64,000 nt of DNA from Echinarachnius parma (lineage: Eukaryota; Echinodermata; Echinoidea; Clypeasteroida; Echinarachniidae): contig JBAMJV010002944.1 in the NCBI GenBank assembly GCA_037951105.1, positions 185,500-249,499 of the forward strand. Direction: 5' to 3'. Below the pieces are notes generated by a model. It saw only the letters and a program-made list of their open reading frames with translations, made no database searches and was not told the DNA's origin. The position numbers were made by a program, and so were the translations under genes. This document shows, piece after piece, positions 36,701 through 40,811 of the stretch. How positions within the stretch are numbered: position 1 is the stretch's first letter; every line of letters starts with the position of its first letter.

Positions 36701-39333
36701 TATCTTTTTTTCTGGTGGCCCGAAAATAAAATTTACAAACAAAGAAAAACAATGGTCATGACTACTTGGTCATTAATTGGTAAATTATGGAAGTTATGTG
36801 TTAAAATTACCACCATCATTAAAGAAATCCATCACTGAATAAACAAAACAAAAGCTAGAATCGAGCAGTTTCATCTAAGAGTCATCAACTGATGAAACTA
36901 AGCTCTTTTCCATGTACGATTTTGTTATTTTATGGTCCATAAAATCTCCAACACAAAAAAACACACATGGGACTGAGCATAGCTAAAATAACTTTTCAAA
37001 TCGGGAAATGAAATCACTTAAATCTTTGTTATTTTACAAGCTAAAATAATTCCAAGTAGTCACAAGTCTCTACCTTGTAAAAATGATTCCTTCTAATACC
37101 TTCAAAAATATGAATAATGATCCGAAAGATAAAATTATTCCCCTTTATTGACGGTATCGCGGACGGTATCGCAAAGCAATATGAATGAATGTGAAAAGTT
37201 AGACATGTGTTTTGATAGGTCTTAGTATGCACAAATACTCCCTCTGTGGATTGGTTGTTCTATGTTTATATTCTACATGTTGCAAAGGCTTCCAGGGGGT
37301 GTGTGGGAAATTAAGAAAACAGCATAAGCATGCTTTTACTTTTAGTCATTACACACCTCTGGAAGTTGTTTAATTTTACCATGATTTATCATGCAAGAAG
37401 TAGATAATTCAAGGGAGAGTGTTCATATGAGGAAATAGCACATATTTGTAGGCATAAATAAGGATTAATTCAACTAGCGCAAGTGCGCTTGCGACTTTTT
37501 ATGTCCGTCCTTTTCATTTCTTGCAAATATTTAAATCACAATTAAAGTGTTTTTAAGAGGTGTCAAACTTGAGATTCATATTCCTTGATGTTGTCTTCTT
37601 ATGGTTTAAACATTTGGTGGCCCGATCGGGCCACCAAACTTTGGCATTTTCATGTTTTTACTGGCCCGACCGCAACTTTTACTGGCCCCGGGCCATCGGG
37701 CCTACGCCAATTTCGAGCGTTGCATAGGGGGTGGCAGCAACGTGGATTATATATAGAGCGACGATGAAATGTTTGCAACAAGATTACACGTGCGCGCATC
37801 AATCTTGTTGCGAACATTTCATCGTCGTTCTATATATAATCCACGTTGCTGCCACCCCCTATGCCTATGGGATATTAACTACACACCAGGGGCGTCGATC
37901 ACGGGGGGGGGATGGGGGGGGGATATATCCCCCCCAATATTTGAGGTGGGGGGGATGGCCTGTATTATCATCCACCCCCCAATATTTGGGAGGGTAAAAA
38001 AAAAAAAAAAAGTATACTGGCGCATGTAATTGTGGAAGAGGCTACCATAAGCAAAACAAGAAGTGCGATCCGCCCTTTGGTTTTCTGCAAACTTGATTTC
38101 ATTAATTGTGTTTATCTATAACACGGTAACTCGGAAACAAGTTTATAAAATGTGAAATTGATGCCTTAGGTATGCTCCAGATTGCACAATTTCAAGCCCC
38201 AAAATGCAAAAGCTTCTAATCCTACCGTGGGAGGGGGACACCCCCCTCCCACACCCACCCCCAGGTGCGGATCTACGGGGGGGGGGGGGGGGGGGGGGGG
38301 GTTAGGGGGTTTAAACCCCCCCCCCCCCCTTGGGCTGCCAAGTGAAAATGTGATGCGCATAGACAAACGCCATCTTGGGTTTAAACCTCCCCCCCCCCCC
38401 CCCCCCCCCCCCGGCTGCCAAGTGAAAATGTGATGTGCATAGAAAAACGCCATCATTGTGTCCAGACCCACACAGTATCCGTATCGTCATTGGGTCAACC
38501 CTTAGCAAAATAGCACCAAAAAAATCGCCTCGCCGCTACGCGGCTCGGACTTCGCGGCTCGTGGACGATGCTCTGCATCGTCATTGGGTCAAACCCCCCC
38601 TTAGGCTTAGCAAAATAGCCAAAAAAATAGCCTTCCTCAAATTCTCTCATTGATTAAACATTCTTTCCAGATTCATGAGATTCGACAAAATTAATCTGTT
38701 CCTACGGTTTCACTGCATAATCGATGACCAATCCCTTCAAATTTCAGTGCTTCACTCGAACAGCACATCTCGTCACGTCATATGTCAGCATCACAGTCAC
38801 ATGTAGGCCTACAGGCACAGCTACACACCCAAGCACAATCAATTTCACTCAAACCAGTTCATTTTACAACTCGTAATCGTATTCCGTAAGCTTTCAAAAA
38901 AGTCAAGAAACTATCCCTTTTTTACCATGTTCAAACTCATTTAATATACACATTTTCTTGGAGATGGTATACATTCAAATTATTTATTGTAGAAAACATG
39001 AGTTACAACAAATTTCAGGTAATCATGAGTGCACAAAAGCAATTCTTATGAACCATCCTCAAATTAATGTTGGCATTGTCAGATTGTCACTGAATTGCAT
39101 GCACTGAGCTGCGCACGCGGCCGCGTCTTGCATTTCTTGCATTACAAAGGCTACATGAATTTTGTGTGTGTGCAAACTGCATTGACAAAATAGTGAAGAC
39201 AGTCGCATGCTTTCAACTAAAAAGGCATGAAAATAATATTTACCGCTCTCGCCCTTTGTACGGCGTCAGCAAAGGCTGCGTTCCCGTCCAGAGTTGTGGA
39301 TGTTTGAGGCGTTGCGGATGTATAATCGGTCAT
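9586..39333 (-). CDS. FUBP1: Far upstream element-binding protein (FUBP/KHSRP-like), 20 placed exons
   Basis: Single-stranded nucleic-acid-binding protein of the FUBP family; vertebrate relatives act in the nucleus on MYC transcription, splicing and AU-rich mRNA decay. Translating 20 exons with GT..AG borders and matching phases gives about 697 residues (family 570-711), without a last short exon. Order: N-terminal helix [18 protein letters not shown] (residues 20-37, the helix that contacts FIR/PUF60 in human FUBP1); KH1 128-190 (GRGG loop); KH2 205-275 (GKGG); KH3 300-368 (GSSG); Gly/Arg-rich linker 372-430; KH4 434-500 (GRGG); Gly/Pro-rich then Gln/Tyr-rich tail with [16 protein letters not shown] and [10 protein letters not shown], matching the Tyr-rich activation motifs. 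Invertebrates usually have one gene equivalent to vertebrate FUBP1, FUBP3 and KHSRP, so the symbol marks the family. The tandem donor in exon 2 and NAGNAG acceptor in exon 17 suggest isoforms. The terminal exon is unresolved. Confidence 0.93.
9840..10440. repeat. Minisatellite, 39-bp half units alternating as about 78 bp
   Basis: Repeats of 'agtcccatacatgtctatcc' followed alternately by 'atgtcaatactggatataga' and 'acttcaatattggatgt'. About a dozen half units are visible. Because the half unit is a multiple of three, several long frames stay open on both strands; these are artefacts. It lies in FUBP intron 19, starting about 130 bp from exon 20. Confidence 0.9.
10421..10620. repeat. Second minisatellite, about 85-bp unit x 2
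   Basis: Two near-identical copies of 'gtctatccgtgtcaata' followed by 'gatatattcccataaatgtc', 'agatcgagctagtcccatat' and 'gtgtctacatca'. It continues directly from the 39-bp array, with which it shares the 'tagtcccata' and 'gtctatcc' words, so it is probably a diverged higher-order form. Confidence 0.8.
10621..11593. other. Intron 19 interior without recognised feature
   Basis: AT-rich intronic sequence with ATA/ACA-type simple repeats (about 10650-10710). No exon-like segment with matching phase was found on the minus strand, and no transposon ends were recognised. Confidence 0.5.
11595..11822. mobile_element. Foldback MITE with GGGGTGTTTCACAAAG ends
   Basis: Left GGGGTGTTTCACAAAG, right CTTTGTGAAACACCCC, exact 16-bp inverted ends with further inner matches (ttgaactcaactccaagttg versus cgagttaagttcaactt). 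228 bp, non-coding. The target duplication is unclear. Confidence 0.8.
12749..12817 (-). CDS. FUBP1: FUBP exon 19: [11 protein letters not shown] motif
   Basis: Acceptor ctccaatag, donor CTCAAG/gtactg, phase 1 to phase 1. Encodes [13 protein letters not shown] followed by [10 protein letters not shown], the W-x2-YY aromatic repeat of the FUBP tail (vertebrate WEEYYKKQ / WAEYYRQQ). An overlapping open frame reading [10 protein letters not shown] is a shadow of this exon. Confidence 0.9.
13500..14050. repeat. Degenerate CCTAAACC/CCCAACC-type tandem array, interrupted
   Basis: Diverged units built from 'aaacctaaccgagaccccca', 'atcataacccaacc' and 'gatacccc', about 50 bp each. They are split by a copy of the CAGGAA..-type MITE at 13731-13916. 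The unit resembles plant telomere wording but is irregular and internal, so I treat it as an intronic minisatellite. Confidence 0.75.
13734..13916. mobile_element. MITE of the 'gggggctactttt' family
   Basis: Begins gcaggaattattttt and ends gtatatttcctac, with inner blocks ggggctacttttccaat, aggggctacctactgatttc and gggggctattttgaaa, then ccctcagcccctgta. Copies of the same block order occur at 30538-30705 (inverted) and 32504-32662. Fragments lie near 15650, 15880, 19290, 21000, 28560 and 30960. No coding capacity. Confidence 0.7.
14230..14640. repeat. About 130-bp repeats carrying decayed copies of the exon 18 donor end
   Basis: Three diverged direct repeats (around 14250-14380, 14380-14510, 14510-14640), each with 'gactgcaaggttgcaaatgt' and 'ggtgtaaggcatatcatgg' words. 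At least two of them repeat the 3' end of FUBP exon 18 with its donor side: ggctaaccttggcccagtct at 14371 and ggcttatattggccacgctg at 14505, against ggcttaccttggccctggct at 14644. The donor is altered in these copies, so they look like dead partial exon duplicates in intron 18. Confidence 0.75.
14651..14861 (-). CDS. FUBP1: FUBP exon 18: Gln-rich tail with YYQYYQQ
   Basis: Acceptor tgacatag, donor GCCAAG/gtaagc, enters phase 0 and leaves phase 1. Encodes a Gln/Pro run, then [20 protein letters not shown] and a Ser/Thr/Ala-rich stretch ending ADASQGQ. Both ends of the exon are copied in decayed form in the flanking introns. Confidence 0.9.
14935..15020 (-). pseudogene. Decayed partial copy of FUBP exon 18 (acceptor end)
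   Basis: About 75 bp left of 15020 match exon 18's 5' end and its upstream intron: 'gagtcgggatag', 'gcttgctgtgcgggctg' and 'atgtcaggaaagaaggaaaa' stand in the same order as at 14806-14882. The copy still reads [17 protein letters not shown] on the minus strand, but the acceptor AG of the real exon (acatag) is acatgg here, so normal use as an exon is unlikely. Confidence 0.7.
15204..15300. mobile_element. Truncated GGGCTCGACAC-family hAT-like MITE
   Basis: Begins CAGGGCTCGACACTAACACT and continues tgcctggggcaagtacattt and gattgcccgattggccaacc, the family's left half. No matching right end was found. Confidence 0.6.
15435..15534 (-). CDS. FUBP1: FUBP exon 17: Gln/Gly/Tyr repeat region, NAGNAG acceptor
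   Basis: Donor CCCCAG/gttagt; enters phase 2, leaves phase 0. Encodes [20 protein letters not shown], then [13 protein letters not shown]. The acceptor reads ctcagcag: using either AG keeps the frame and adds or removes one serine (exon end 15534 or 15531). Imperfect GYNGQQ repeats are visible. Confidence 0.88.
16044..16817. mobile_element. Non-autonomous element with GGGCAATTCCAC ends
   Basis: Exact 12-bp inverted ends GGGCAATTCCAC / GTGGAATTGCCC, flanked by ATAT on both sides (16040-16043, 16818-16821). The word GGTAACGGAAGGACA or a close form occurs three times inside (about 16056, 16231 and 16441), spaced 175-210 bp. AT-rich otherwise and without a coding frame. It lies in FUBP intron 16. 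Confidence 0.75.
17329..17417 (-). CDS. FUBP1: FUBP exon 16: Gly/Pro-rich segment after KH4
   Basis: Acceptor ccataatag, donor CCCCGG/gtaagt, phase 0 to phase 2. Encodes [20 protein letters not shown] followed by GGFNGGPGP. This is the flexible Gly/Pro linker that follows KH4 in FUBP proteins. Confidence 0.9.
17518..17610. repeat. Tandem duplication, about 45 bp x 2
   Basis: The words attccatttgactagcatga and atttccttaaatcaacatt are repeated head to tail in FUBP intron 15. Short, recent-looking, non-coding. Confidence 0.8.
17790..19190. mobile_element. Foldback element enclosing an array-bearing element
   Basis: Outer inverted arms: acattctcttctaaagcgtg, cccacaacttggcatgcatg (17793-17835) are matched inverted by gcatgcatgccaagtcatgg, gcacgctttggtagagaatg (19138-19180). 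Between them lies a second unit whose edges carry ATGCCTCCGC (17879) and GCGGAGGCAT (19084-19093) in inverted form, and which holds the tandem array listed separately. No transposase. It sits in FUBP intron 15. Confidence 0.65.
17975..19006. repeat. Tandem array, about 149-bp unit x 7
   Basis: Seven head-to-tail units each start near 'gtgacctttgacctcatgac' and include 'aaaatctaatcagatcattg', 'caagtttggtcagaatc', 'cttgagataacgcgatcacg' and 'agctatttttgcatatataa'. The first unit is the most diverged and the inner ones are nearly alike. The last ends in a GGACGTACGTACG-type simple repeat (about 18997-19050). Arrays with this wording are widespread in marine invertebrate genomes. Confidence 0.9.
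19470..19624 (-). CDS. FUBP1: FUBP exon 15: second part of KH4
   Basis: Acceptor tgaatcag, donor AACGGG/gtgagt, phase 1 to phase 0. Completes the GRGG loop (exon 14 gives GR plus the first base of G447) and encodes [20 protein letters not shown] and [20 protein letters not shown]. This is the beta-2/beta-3 and last helix of a type I KH fold. Confidence 0.93.
20215..20449 (-). CDS. FUBP1: FUBP exon 14: Gly/Arg-rich linker and start of KH4
   Basis: Acceptor ctctgcag, donor GAAGAG/gtacag, phase 0 to phase 1. Encodes a Gly-rich linker with RGG-like boxes ([26 protein letters not shown]), then [14 protein letters not shown], the first strand and loop of KH4. The linker between KH3 and KH4 is long in all FUBPs; the RGG boxes are typical RNA-contact or arginine-methylation sites. 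Confidence 0.93.
20785..20945. repeat. Intronic direct repeat, copy 1 (flanks exon 13)
   Basis: About 155 bp, from 'gtagcaaggcctctatg' to 'gtgcagggctctagcatgat', repeated in the same direction at 21778-21930 with roughly 85 % identity by eye. A short third remnant is near 22545-22582. The pair flanks FUBP exon 13. Confidence 0.8.
21296..21396 (-). CDS. FUBP1: FUBP exon 13: second part of KH3
   Basis: Acceptor cgttttcag, donor GCTAGG/gtaaga, phase 1 to phase 0. Encodes [20 protein letters not shown] followed by [13 protein letters not shown], matching the KH3 C-terminal half of vertebrate FUBP1. Confidence 0.93.
21540..21768. mobile_element. MITE with GCTATAGCAAAACCCTGCAC ends
   Basis: tgtgactggctatagcaaaa, ccctgcacttgttgg at the left matches, inverted, ccgacaaaagtgcagggttt, tgctatagctggtcacat at the right; about 229 bp, non-coding. 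It lies in FUBP intron 12. Confidence 0.75.
21778..21930. repeat. Intronic direct repeat, copy 2 (flanks exon 13)
   Basis: Second copy of the 155-bp repeat at 20785-20945: 'gtagccaagcctctatgcct', then 'cctgcacccacgaagaacag' and 'gtgcagggctctagcatgat'. Same orientation. Confidence 0.8.
22591..22859. mobile_element. MITE with CTCATATTCAT ends
   Basis: Left ctcatattcatataagctca, ctagctt; right aagctagcggttttattata, tgag, imperfectly inverted. An inner about 50-bp word (ttgcatattatgg ... catgatcatttagttg) is tandemly doubled. Related to the element at 33399-33574. Confidence 0.6.
23002..23107 (-). CDS. FUBP1: FUBP exon 12: first part of KH3 (GSSG loop)
   Basis: Acceptor ccttttag, donor AAACCTG/gtgaga, phase 0 to phase 1. 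Encodes [20 protein letters not shown], then [15 protein letters not shown]. Framework residues match KH3 of FUBP1 (VGIVIGRNGEMIKKIQ), but the GXXG loop is GSSG without the usual Arg/Lys. Confidence 0.92.
23108..23777. other. FUBP intron 11, no recognised element
   Basis: Intronic sequence of average composition. I saw no inverted-repeat ends, array or exon-like segment. Confidence 0.5.
23778..23816 (-). CDS. FUBP1: FUBP exon 11: short linker between KH2 and KH3
   Basis: 39-nt exon, acceptor aaatttcag, donor TCAGAG/gtaagc, phase 0 on both sides. Encodes [13 protein letters not shown]. Being a multiple of three it could be skipped without a frame change. Confidence 0.85.
24993..25016 (-). CDS. 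FUBP1: FUBP exon 10: 24-nt microexon
   Basis: Acceptor ttccatag, donor AAGGAG/gttagt, phase 0 on both sides. Encodes GDSFQMKE, placed between the end of KH2 and the DNYYNS linker. Support is the exact splice borders, conserved phase and position; the sequence is too short for a family match. Confidence 0.7.
25334..25527. mobile_element. Near-perfect palindromic foldback MITE
   Basis: Begins CCAATAGACCGCTTCTG and ends in its inverse; arms of about 92 bp run almost to the centre (gtccggcaagct / agcttgccggac), giving a near-complete hairpin. A second member with an insertion is at 40812-41376. Non-coding; lies in FUBP intron 9. Confidence 0.9.
25726..26050. mobile_element. hAT-like MITE with 7-bp target duplication
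   Basis: Starts CAGGGCTCCACACTCACC and ends GTGCGAGTGTCGAGCCTTG; flanked by CATTACA at 25719-25725 and 26051-26057. 325 bp. Inside are 'gttgcccgaaagaaaa' and 'gatcgggccaccaaaata' blocks shared with 35269-35611. Ends beginning CAGGG and an about 8-bp duplication fit the hAT superfamily. No transposase. Confidence 0.85.
26061..27108. mobile_element. hAT-like non-autonomous element with 9-bp target duplication
   Basis: Starts aatgctgttatccgatcc and ends taacagcttta, inner ends inverted (GCTGTTA / TAACAGC). It is flanked by ATTACAGCT at 26052-26060 and 27109-27117. Near both ends it carries 'gatccgat/gatccgag' repeats (26090-26140 and 27015-27080). 1,048 bp without a recognisable transposase. 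It landed one base inside the target duplication of the neighbouring MITE. Confidence 0.8.
27426..27485 (-). CDS. FUBP1: FUBP exon 9: last helix of KH2
   Basis: Acceptor cctcacag, donor GGTGGG/gtaagt, phase 0 on both sides. Encodes [20 protein letters not shown], closing KH2. Confidence 0.92.
27486..28621. other. FUBP intron 8
   Basis: No full element recognised. Contains a C-run near 27893-27907, the repeated word 'gtcccatacgtaac' / 'gtcccaaacgtaac' (28272-28495), and a fragment of the 'gggggctactttt' MITE at about 28540-28600. Confidence 0.5.
28622..28720 (-). CDS. FUBP1: FUBP exon 8: middle of KH2
   Basis: Acceptor gtgacgcag, donor GTTGAG/gtgagt, phase 0 on both sides. Encodes [20 protein letters not shown] and [13 protein letters not shown], matching FUBP KH2 (AGVKMVMIQDGPQNTGADKP in vertebrates). 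Confidence 0.95.
29163..29515. mobile_element. Dispersed repeat shared with 42906-43399
   Basis: Shares the sequence 'cctaagcatcgttaaataca', 'gaaatatcggaagaaatcc' and the following 'ccaccgcc', 'gagatat', 'gacaagc' and 'cgtagcgtat' blocks with the upstream copy at 42906-43399, where inverted ends with CCAGTTTTGG can be seen. No coding capacity. Confidence 0.65.
29695..29839 (-). CDS. FUBP1: FUBP exon 7: end of KH1 and start of KH2
   Basis: Acceptor gtgtcttag, donor CTGCAG/gtacag, phase 2 to phase 0. Encodes the last KH1 helix ([20 protein letters not shown]), a short linker, then [17 protein letters not shown] with the KH2 GKGG loop at residues 215-218. Confidence 0.95.
30144..30201 (-). CDS. 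FUBP1: FUBP exon 6: KH1 beta strand
   Basis: Acceptor ccttttgcag, donor ATTGC/gtaagt, phase 1 to phase 2. Encodes [20 protein letters not shown], the KH1 region just before the last helix. Confidence 0.93.
30538..30705. mobile_element. MITE of the 'gggggctactttt' family, inverted copy
   Basis: From atatacgggggctgaggacc through cccccaaattttcaaaac and agtagcccctgaca to ttaatttctgc, the reverse complement of the block order at 13734-13916. In FUBP intron 5. Confidence 0.7.
31278..31301. repeat. Poly-C run of 24
   Basis: Uninterrupted C tract, the longest in the FUBP introns. On the gene's own (minus) strand it is poly-G. One of several such tracts in the window. Confidence 0.95.
31372..31682. 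repeat. Direct duplication in FUBP intron 5
   Basis: 'acatttcatcattgtacagg', 'tgatattcatacagctatca', 'gagctgaattgattgaatac' and 'gttgaataaaagacc' occur at 31391-31505 and again at 31563-31682 in the same order. Non-coding, adjacent to exon 5. Confidence 0.75.
31724..31795 (-). CDS. FUBP1: FUBP exon 5: KH1 GRGG loop
   Basis: Acceptor ttccaacag, donor GCTGCAG/gtaccc, phase 1 to phase 1. Encodes [20 protein letters not shown] followed by QIAA, the KH1 helix-loop-helix with its GRGG loop. Confidence 0.95.
32209..32261 (-). CDS. FUBP1: FUBP exon 4: lead-in to KH1
   Basis: Acceptor tctctttcag, donor GGCCTTG/gtgagt, phase 2 to phase 1. Encodes [17 protein letters not shown]; the V-PDKMVG word is the conserved first strand of FUBP KH1 (VPDKMVGFIIGRGG). 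Confidence 0.95.
32504..32662. mobile_element. MITE of the 'gggggctactttt' family
   Basis: atgcaggaattaatttgtaa, ttttagggggctacttttat, tccaatctgatggatattca, tttcagggggctattttgaa and ctcagcccctgta in the same order as at 13734. In FUBP intron 3. Confidence 0.7.
32722..32776 (-). CDS. FUBP1: FUBP exon 3: N-terminal linker
   Basis: Acceptor tctcttcaag, donor AACATGAT/gtaagt, phase 1 to phase 2. Encodes [18 protein letters not shown], a low-complexity linker before KH1. Assigned by splice borders and phase; the sequence itself is not conserved. Confidence 0.8.
33399..33574. mobile_element. Foldback MITE 30 bp from exon 2
   Basis: tccatattcataaaaccgca, ctagcttagttgca at the left; tgcaactaagctagtccggc, tttatgaatgtggga at the right, nearly exact inverse. 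176 bp, related to 22591-22859. Its right edge is only 30 bp from the distal donor of FUBP exon 2. Confidence 0.85.
33605..33827 (-). CDS. FUBP1: FUBP exon 2 with tandem in-frame donors
   Basis: Acceptor cttgtccacag, phase 0. Encodes [16 protein letters not shown], a Ser/Gly stretch, then [20 protein letters not shown] and AMQNDGDFD. The GIKRPLED word matches the KRPLED nuclear-localisation region of vertebrate FUBPs. Two identical donors (TTTGATA/gtgagtacc) lie 21 bp apart: stopping at 33626 or at 33605 leaves the same phase (1), the longer form adding SEYPPFD. Confidence 0.9.
33888..34068. mobile_element. Truncated GGGCTCGACAC-family MITE, inverted copy
   Basis: tggctcgacactcgcactgg, ttggggccagtgaaaatgta and ggtggcccgatcgggcaacc are the reverse complement of the right half of 25726-26050. 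The other end is missing. In FUBP intron 1. Confidence 0.7.
34122..34245. repeat. CpG-rich hairpin palindrome, about 51-bp arms
   Basis: Left arm 34122-34172 and right arm 34194-34245 are inverted copies with a few mismatches (gacagatgatcgcgatggcc ... gcgatacacatg); loop 21 bp. Rich in GATCGCGAT and CpG in an AT-rich intron. Confidence 0.9.
34249..35268. other. FUBP intron 1 interior
   Basis: No gene recognised. A CpG-rich area (34440-34640) contains a short hairpin, gaacgctagcg / cgctagcgttc style, at 34477-34503. AT-rich otherwise. Confidence 0.45.
35269..35611. mobile_element. hAT-like MITE with 7-bp target duplication
   Basis: Starts CAGGCCTCCACCCTCACC, ends GTGCGAGTGTCGAGCCCTG, flanked by CTTTTAC at 35262-35268 and 35612-35618. 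It shares 'gatcgggccaccaaaata' and 'ccccgggccagcgggccagt' with 25726-26050. 343 bp, no transposase. In FUBP intron 1. Confidence 0.88.
35612..36489. other. FUBP intron 1, no recognised element
   Basis: Includes a CpG-rich patch at 35720-35850 (cgccgctgcgatatgccgcc and onward) with no reading frame that resembles a known protein. The remainder is AT-rich. Confidence 0.45.
36515..37722. mobile_element. Longer hAT-like element inserted in a palindrome
   Basis: Starts CAACCCTCGAAATTAAC and ends with the inverse form CAATTTCGAGCGTTG, flanked by CATAGGG at 36508-36514 and 37723-37729. Near both ends it carries the 'ggtggcccggtcgggcca' words of the smaller hAT-like family, so it is a longer relative. 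1,208 bp, AT-rich inside, no transposase frame recognised. Confidence 0.8.
37723..37863. repeat. Hairpin palindrome with 63-bp arms
   Basis: Arms 37723-37785 and 37801-37863 match at about 61 of 63 positions; loop 15 bp (acacgtgcgcgcatc). The words outside it, gtgtgtagttaatttcccat (36492) and atgggatattaactacacac (37865), are also inverted, so the hairpin is the middle of a wider palindrome split by the element at 36515-37722. Confidence 0.92.
37890..38560. repeat. G/C-homopolymer-rich repeat region
   Basis: Runs of G and C include 25 G at 38277-38301 and about 24 C at 38389-38412. An approximately 90-bp direct repeat 'ctgccaagtgaaaatgtgat' ... 'aacgccatc' lies at about 38335-38375 and 38413-38455, with C-runs between. 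Proline- or glycine-rich frames here are homopolymer artefacts. Confidence 0.85.
39244..39333 (-). CDS. FUBP1: FUBP exon 1: start codon and N-terminal helix
   Basis: The ATG at 39331-39333 begins [20 protein letters not shown], then [10 protein letters not shown]; donor GAGAGCG/gtaaat, phase 0. With exon 2 (IAAKIGG) it gives the conserved FUBP word F-x-DA-x-QRAR-x-IAAKIGG, which justifies both the start and a first intron of 5.4 kb. Confidence 0.95.
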
Positions 39334-39362
39334 CTTTCAGCCCAGAAAAGTGGATAGTCTGA

Positions 39363-39375
39363 ACCAAGATGGCCC
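39363..39375. promoter_or_regulatory. YY1-like motif upstream of FUBP start
   Basis: accaagatggccc, about 30 bp upstream of the start codon, contains the AAGATGGC core bound by YY1 in many animal housekeeping promoters, usually near the transcription start. No TATA box was seen. Motif match only. Confidence 0.3.
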
Positions 39376-39605
39376 CTCAAAGTTCATCTCCCAATCAGAT
39401 CAATATGCATGCATAAAATTAAAAGTGCATGATGAGATATAGTGACCAACGAACGTTGAGGGCGTAAACACATCTAGGCCAGGAACGTCAACTCGAATTA
39501 TTTTTTGTGACCACTTGAAGGGCGCCCCGGTTGGCAGGGTACCATAGAGTAACTATAATAATTATAAAGACTAGAGAGGAAACTCGGCCAAAAGTTCGTC
39601 AAATT

Positions 39606-40583
39606 AGAAGCGATTTATATTATTTGTAGGGGATATATTAGATGAAAATGGAATTATGCCAATGTCAGTTTTAAAAGAAAAATTACAATATTTGGACGGT
39701 AGACTGTTTTCAGAATATGGAAAGTGTTGTTTTGTTATAAATAATGTATGGTCAATACATTTGCGAAATAATGATATAGATGCATTTACAACAGTTGTGT
39801 CCGACACAGTAAATGAGAATGAAAATAATTATATTTTTGAAAATACAAATATATCTCCTAAAATTAAATCAAGAATTGTTTACCAACAATTACGTACAGT
39901 CGAAGTTTCAAGAGCCGTTCAATATTGGACAGAATTGATGATTTTAGATGATTTAGTTGATTGGAATCATATGGGGGTTTAAACTTAAGCAAATACAAGA
40001 TAATACATTGATTCAATTTAATTTTAATTTCATGTATAATATTTTGATCACACCAGATAATATGTACAAATGGAACATTAAAGAATGTAATGAATGTCCG
40101 TTTTGTTCTCAACTTGGTTCATCGATTCACATGTTCTTTTATTGTAGAAGCATAATTCCGTTTTGGAGATATCTAGAAAATGTTATAAAACAATATTTGT
40201 ACGATAATAGTTTTGTTATAAATCCAAAAATTACTATTATAGGATATGATTTTAAGAATTTACTTAGTTGACTTGTCATTAAATTATGCGTTACTTTCAA
40301 TATATAGATTAATAATTACTTATGAAAATGGAAGAAGAATTAAAGAAAATGATTTTATTCATACTTTTCGTTTAATTATAGAAAAAAGACACCAAATTGA
40401 AAAGAATAAACAAAAACAACGCTTATTTGTAGATCTCCATGATTGGAATCGATTTATTAGTTACTTGTGAATGATATTTTATATCTGTTCTGTTTGTAAT
40501 TATATAATGATTTGTGATATTATTTTGAAATAAAGAAGACCCGATTGTGGTTCCAAAAAAAAGAAGAAAAAGAAGCGATTTAT
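39606..40583 (+). mobile_element. 5'-truncated LINE with 13-bp target duplication
   Basis: Flanked by AGAAGCGATTTAT at 39606-39618 and 40571-40583; body 39619-40570 with an A-rich tail. It encodes the C-terminal end of a LINE reverse transcriptase protein: ENGIMPMSVLKEKLQYL, ...WGFKLKQIQDNTLIQFNFN..., and a zinc-binding region ECPFCSQLGSSIHMFFYC as in L1/Tx1-type elements. The frame changes near 39975 and near 40255, so the copy is dead. It lies about 270 bp upstream of the FUBP start codon. Confidence 0.88.
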
Positions 40584-40811
40584 CTAGGTCTTGAATATTC
40601 ATGAGGCGCCGGATGATCCCATTTAATGCTATTTCTCACGTAAAAGTATTTGAAGTGTTTTGAAACTGTACAGCAGCGAAATTCTACTGAGCATGCACAG
40701 TTTAACTTGCGCGCTGTATTTATATTATTTGCATATTTACGCATATCATTATTATTCATGAGATGTTTTTTCTCTCATATTAAAGACAAAAATCCTACTG
40801 TTATGGGGCCA

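Noticed and set aside
38166-38508. Gly- and Pro-rich frames
   Set aside because: Generated by poly-G and poly-C runs; not proteins.
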